In this document: positions 6,242 to 6,886 of the stretch, piece by piece
Numbering within the stretch: the stretch's first letter is position 1
Layout of the letters: every line of letters begins with the position of its first letter
Source: a bacterium
GTDB taxonomy: Bacteria > Desulfobacterota > GWC2-55-46
Reading direction: 5' to 3'
DNA length: 6,886 bases
NCBI GenBank assembly: GCA_027310325.1
Contig: DAIDBB010000078.1
Span: 1-6,886 of the forward strand
Position numbers and translations under genes: made by a program
Notes under the pieces: generated by a model
Seen by the model: only the letters and a program-made list of their open reading frames with translations
What the model was told of the DNA's origin: nothing
The model's database searches: none

Positions 6242-6286
6242 TTCCCCATGATACCCTACCCCTTTTTAAGGGGGAATCATGGGGAA
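6242..6286. repeat. Long imperfect palindrome / two-tier hairpin
   Basis: An outer stem of 11 perfect pairs (TTCCCCATGAT at 6242-6252 with ATCATGGGGAA at 6276-6286) encloses an inner stem of six pairs (CCCCTT 6259-6264 with AAGGGG 6268-6273, loop TTT). No T-tract follows on either strand, so it is not a canonical intrinsic terminator. It may be a transcript-end stabiliser, a REP-like element or a small miniature element. It is the only strong stem between the oxidoreductase and the aldolase. Confidence 0.6.
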
Positions 6287-6297
6287 ACTATAAGTCC

Positions 6298-6495
6298 TTG
6301 AAGGGGTCTGGGACGGCAACCGACCTCCGGGGTCAGATTGAATTACGTTCGACTGCACGGGACGGTTGGCTAAACAATTGCCGTGCGCGCAGCACGACGA
6401 CGGATATCCTTACCCGGATACTTGAGGACGAACTGGAGCGCGAGGAAGACCTTGAGGGGCTTCTCAATGACCTCGAAGAGCTGATGAAAAGATGA
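6298..6495 (+). CDS. Small acidic ORF of unknown function, start uncertain
   Basis: The frame opens at a TTG (6298) with no ribosome site and ends at TGA, 21 bases before the aldolase. The first half (to about residue 33) coincides with the REP-like repeats and looks non-coding. The last 30 residues, from DILTRILEDEL through EREEDLEGLLNDLEELMKR, look like a genuine charged amphipathic helix or short coiled coil. There is no ATG or GTG in frame before that part. I do not recognise it. It may be the surviving tail of a gene whose front was replaced by repeats, a leader peptide of the aldolase, or chance. Confidence 0.25.
   Translation: MKGSGTATDLRGQIELRSTARDGWLNNCRARSTTTDILTRILEDELEREEDLEGLLNDLEELMKR
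6303..6386. repeat. REP-like repeats and hairpins
   Basis: GGGGTCTG (6303-6310) and GGGGTCAG (6329-6336) are near-identical direct repeats. The first can also fold onto GACCTC in between. Further on, GCACGG (6355-6360) pairs with CCGTGC (6381-6386). Words such as GGGGTCAGATTGAATTAC resemble dispersed repeats that I associate with Y1 (REP-associated) transposases, but no transposase is present here. This is recollection and should be tested by counting copies in the genome. Confidence 0.3.
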
Positions 6496-6503
6496 CATTA
6501 AGG

Positions 6504-6510
6504 AAGGAGG
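6504..6510 (+). promoter_or_regulatory. Shine-Dalgarno of the aldolase gene
   Basis: AAGGAGG ends six bases before the ATG at 6517 and identifies that codon as the start. Confidence 0.85.
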
Positions 6511-6516
6511 CGTGAA

Positions 6517-6886
6517 ATGCACGAACTGGCTTTAGTGGCTCTGGACCTGGTACGCAAGAGCAAGGGCCTTCTTGCCGCGGACGAGTCGACAAAGACGATA
6601 AAAAAGAGGTTCGACTCTATCCAGGTCGATTGCACGGAAGAGACGCGGAGGACTTACAGAGAGCTCCTTTTTACCTCCCCGGATATCGAAAAGCACATAA
6701 GCGGGGTTATAATGTACGACGAGACCATCCGGCAGAAGTCCTCCGACGGAGCGCCCTTTGCGGAACTCCTCACACAAAGGGGCATAATGCCGGGGATAAA
6801 GGTCGACAAGGGCACGGTGGGGTTGTCAGGCTTTCCGGGCGAGAAGATAACCGAGGGTCTCGACGGGCTCGCAGAAAGGTTTAGGG
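6517..6886 (+). CDS. Class I fructose-1,6-bisphosphate aldolase (N-terminal part, cut by window edge)
   Basis: The 123 codons present begin MHELALVALDLVRKSKGLLAAD (shown here through residue 21) and contain the class I aldolase landmarks: LLAADEST (18-25) followed by KTIKKRF, then TRRTYRELLFTSP, ISGVIMYDETIRQ, and GIMPGIKVDKGTVGL. The last carries the conserved lysine of the IKVDKG motif. In the animal-type class I family these residues line the substrate phosphate and active-site pocket. The Schiff-base lysine lies further on, outside the window. The enzyme reversibly cleaves fructose-1,6-bisphosphate to dihydroxyacetone phosphate and glyceraldehyde-3-phosphate in glycolysis, gluconeogenesis or the Calvin cycle, without a metal ion. 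It has an excellent ribosome site. Whether it is co-transcribed with the small acidic frame 21 bp upstream is unclear. The family assignment is secure. Confidence 0.94.
   Translation, partial: MHELALVALDLVRKSKGLLAADESTKTIKKRFDSIQVDCTEETRRTYRELLFTSPDIEKHISGVIMYDETIRQKSSDGAPFAELLTQRGIMPGIKVDKGTVGLSGFPGEKITEGLDGLAERFR

Overview
The window looks like a chromosomal segment of a moderately GC-rich Gram-negative bacterium. A signal-peptide-bearing outer-membrane porin/cytochrome requires an outer membrane. Heavy use of ATA (Ile) and AGG (Arg) codons and the mix of gene families would fit a deltaproteobacterial-grade or Nitrospirota-like lineage from sediment or groundwater. That placement is inference; no phylogenetic marker is present.

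Layout: (1) 1-1953, minus strand: the N-terminal 651 codons of a TMTC-like polytopic membrane protein (GT-C glycosyltransferase-like) followed by seven exact 34-residue TPRs, cut by the left window edge. (2) 1981-2307, minus: a degraded fragment resembling the middle of a membrane-anchored YkuE/YaeI-type metallophosphoesterase, frameshifted and truncated. (3) About 2484-2934: a roughly 450-bp relic of an IS5-type insertion sequence, with imperfect terminal inverted repeats and an ORF that joins the extreme N-terminus of a transposase to its C-terminus. (4) 3062-4444, plus: a complete Cyc2-like outer-membrane monoheme cytochrome fused to a beta-barrel, followed by a very strong intrinsic terminator. 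(5) 4508-4623: a structured leader whose core words resemble a short cobalamin (B12) riboswitch. (6) 4640-6160, plus: a complete FAD-dependent oxidoreductase of the phytoene desaturase/RetSat-like family (COG1233 type). (7) 6161-6516: a non-coding stretch with a long hairpin, REP-like repeats and the tail of a small acidic ORF. (8) 6517-end, plus: the start of a class I fructose-1,6-bisphosphate aldolase, cut by the right edge.

The genes do not form one operon. The cytochrome is a single-gene transcription unit bounded by IS debris and a terminator, and the oxidoreductase and aldolase each have their own upstream region. The most distinctive content is the lone Cyc2-like protein, whose family includes the outer-membrane Fe(II) oxidase of neutrophilic and acidophilic iron oxidisers. 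Next is the riboswitch-like leader in front of the carotenoid/retinoid-type oxidoreductase. The two decayed genes between the TMTC gene and cyc2 mark this gap as a site of insertion and gene loss.
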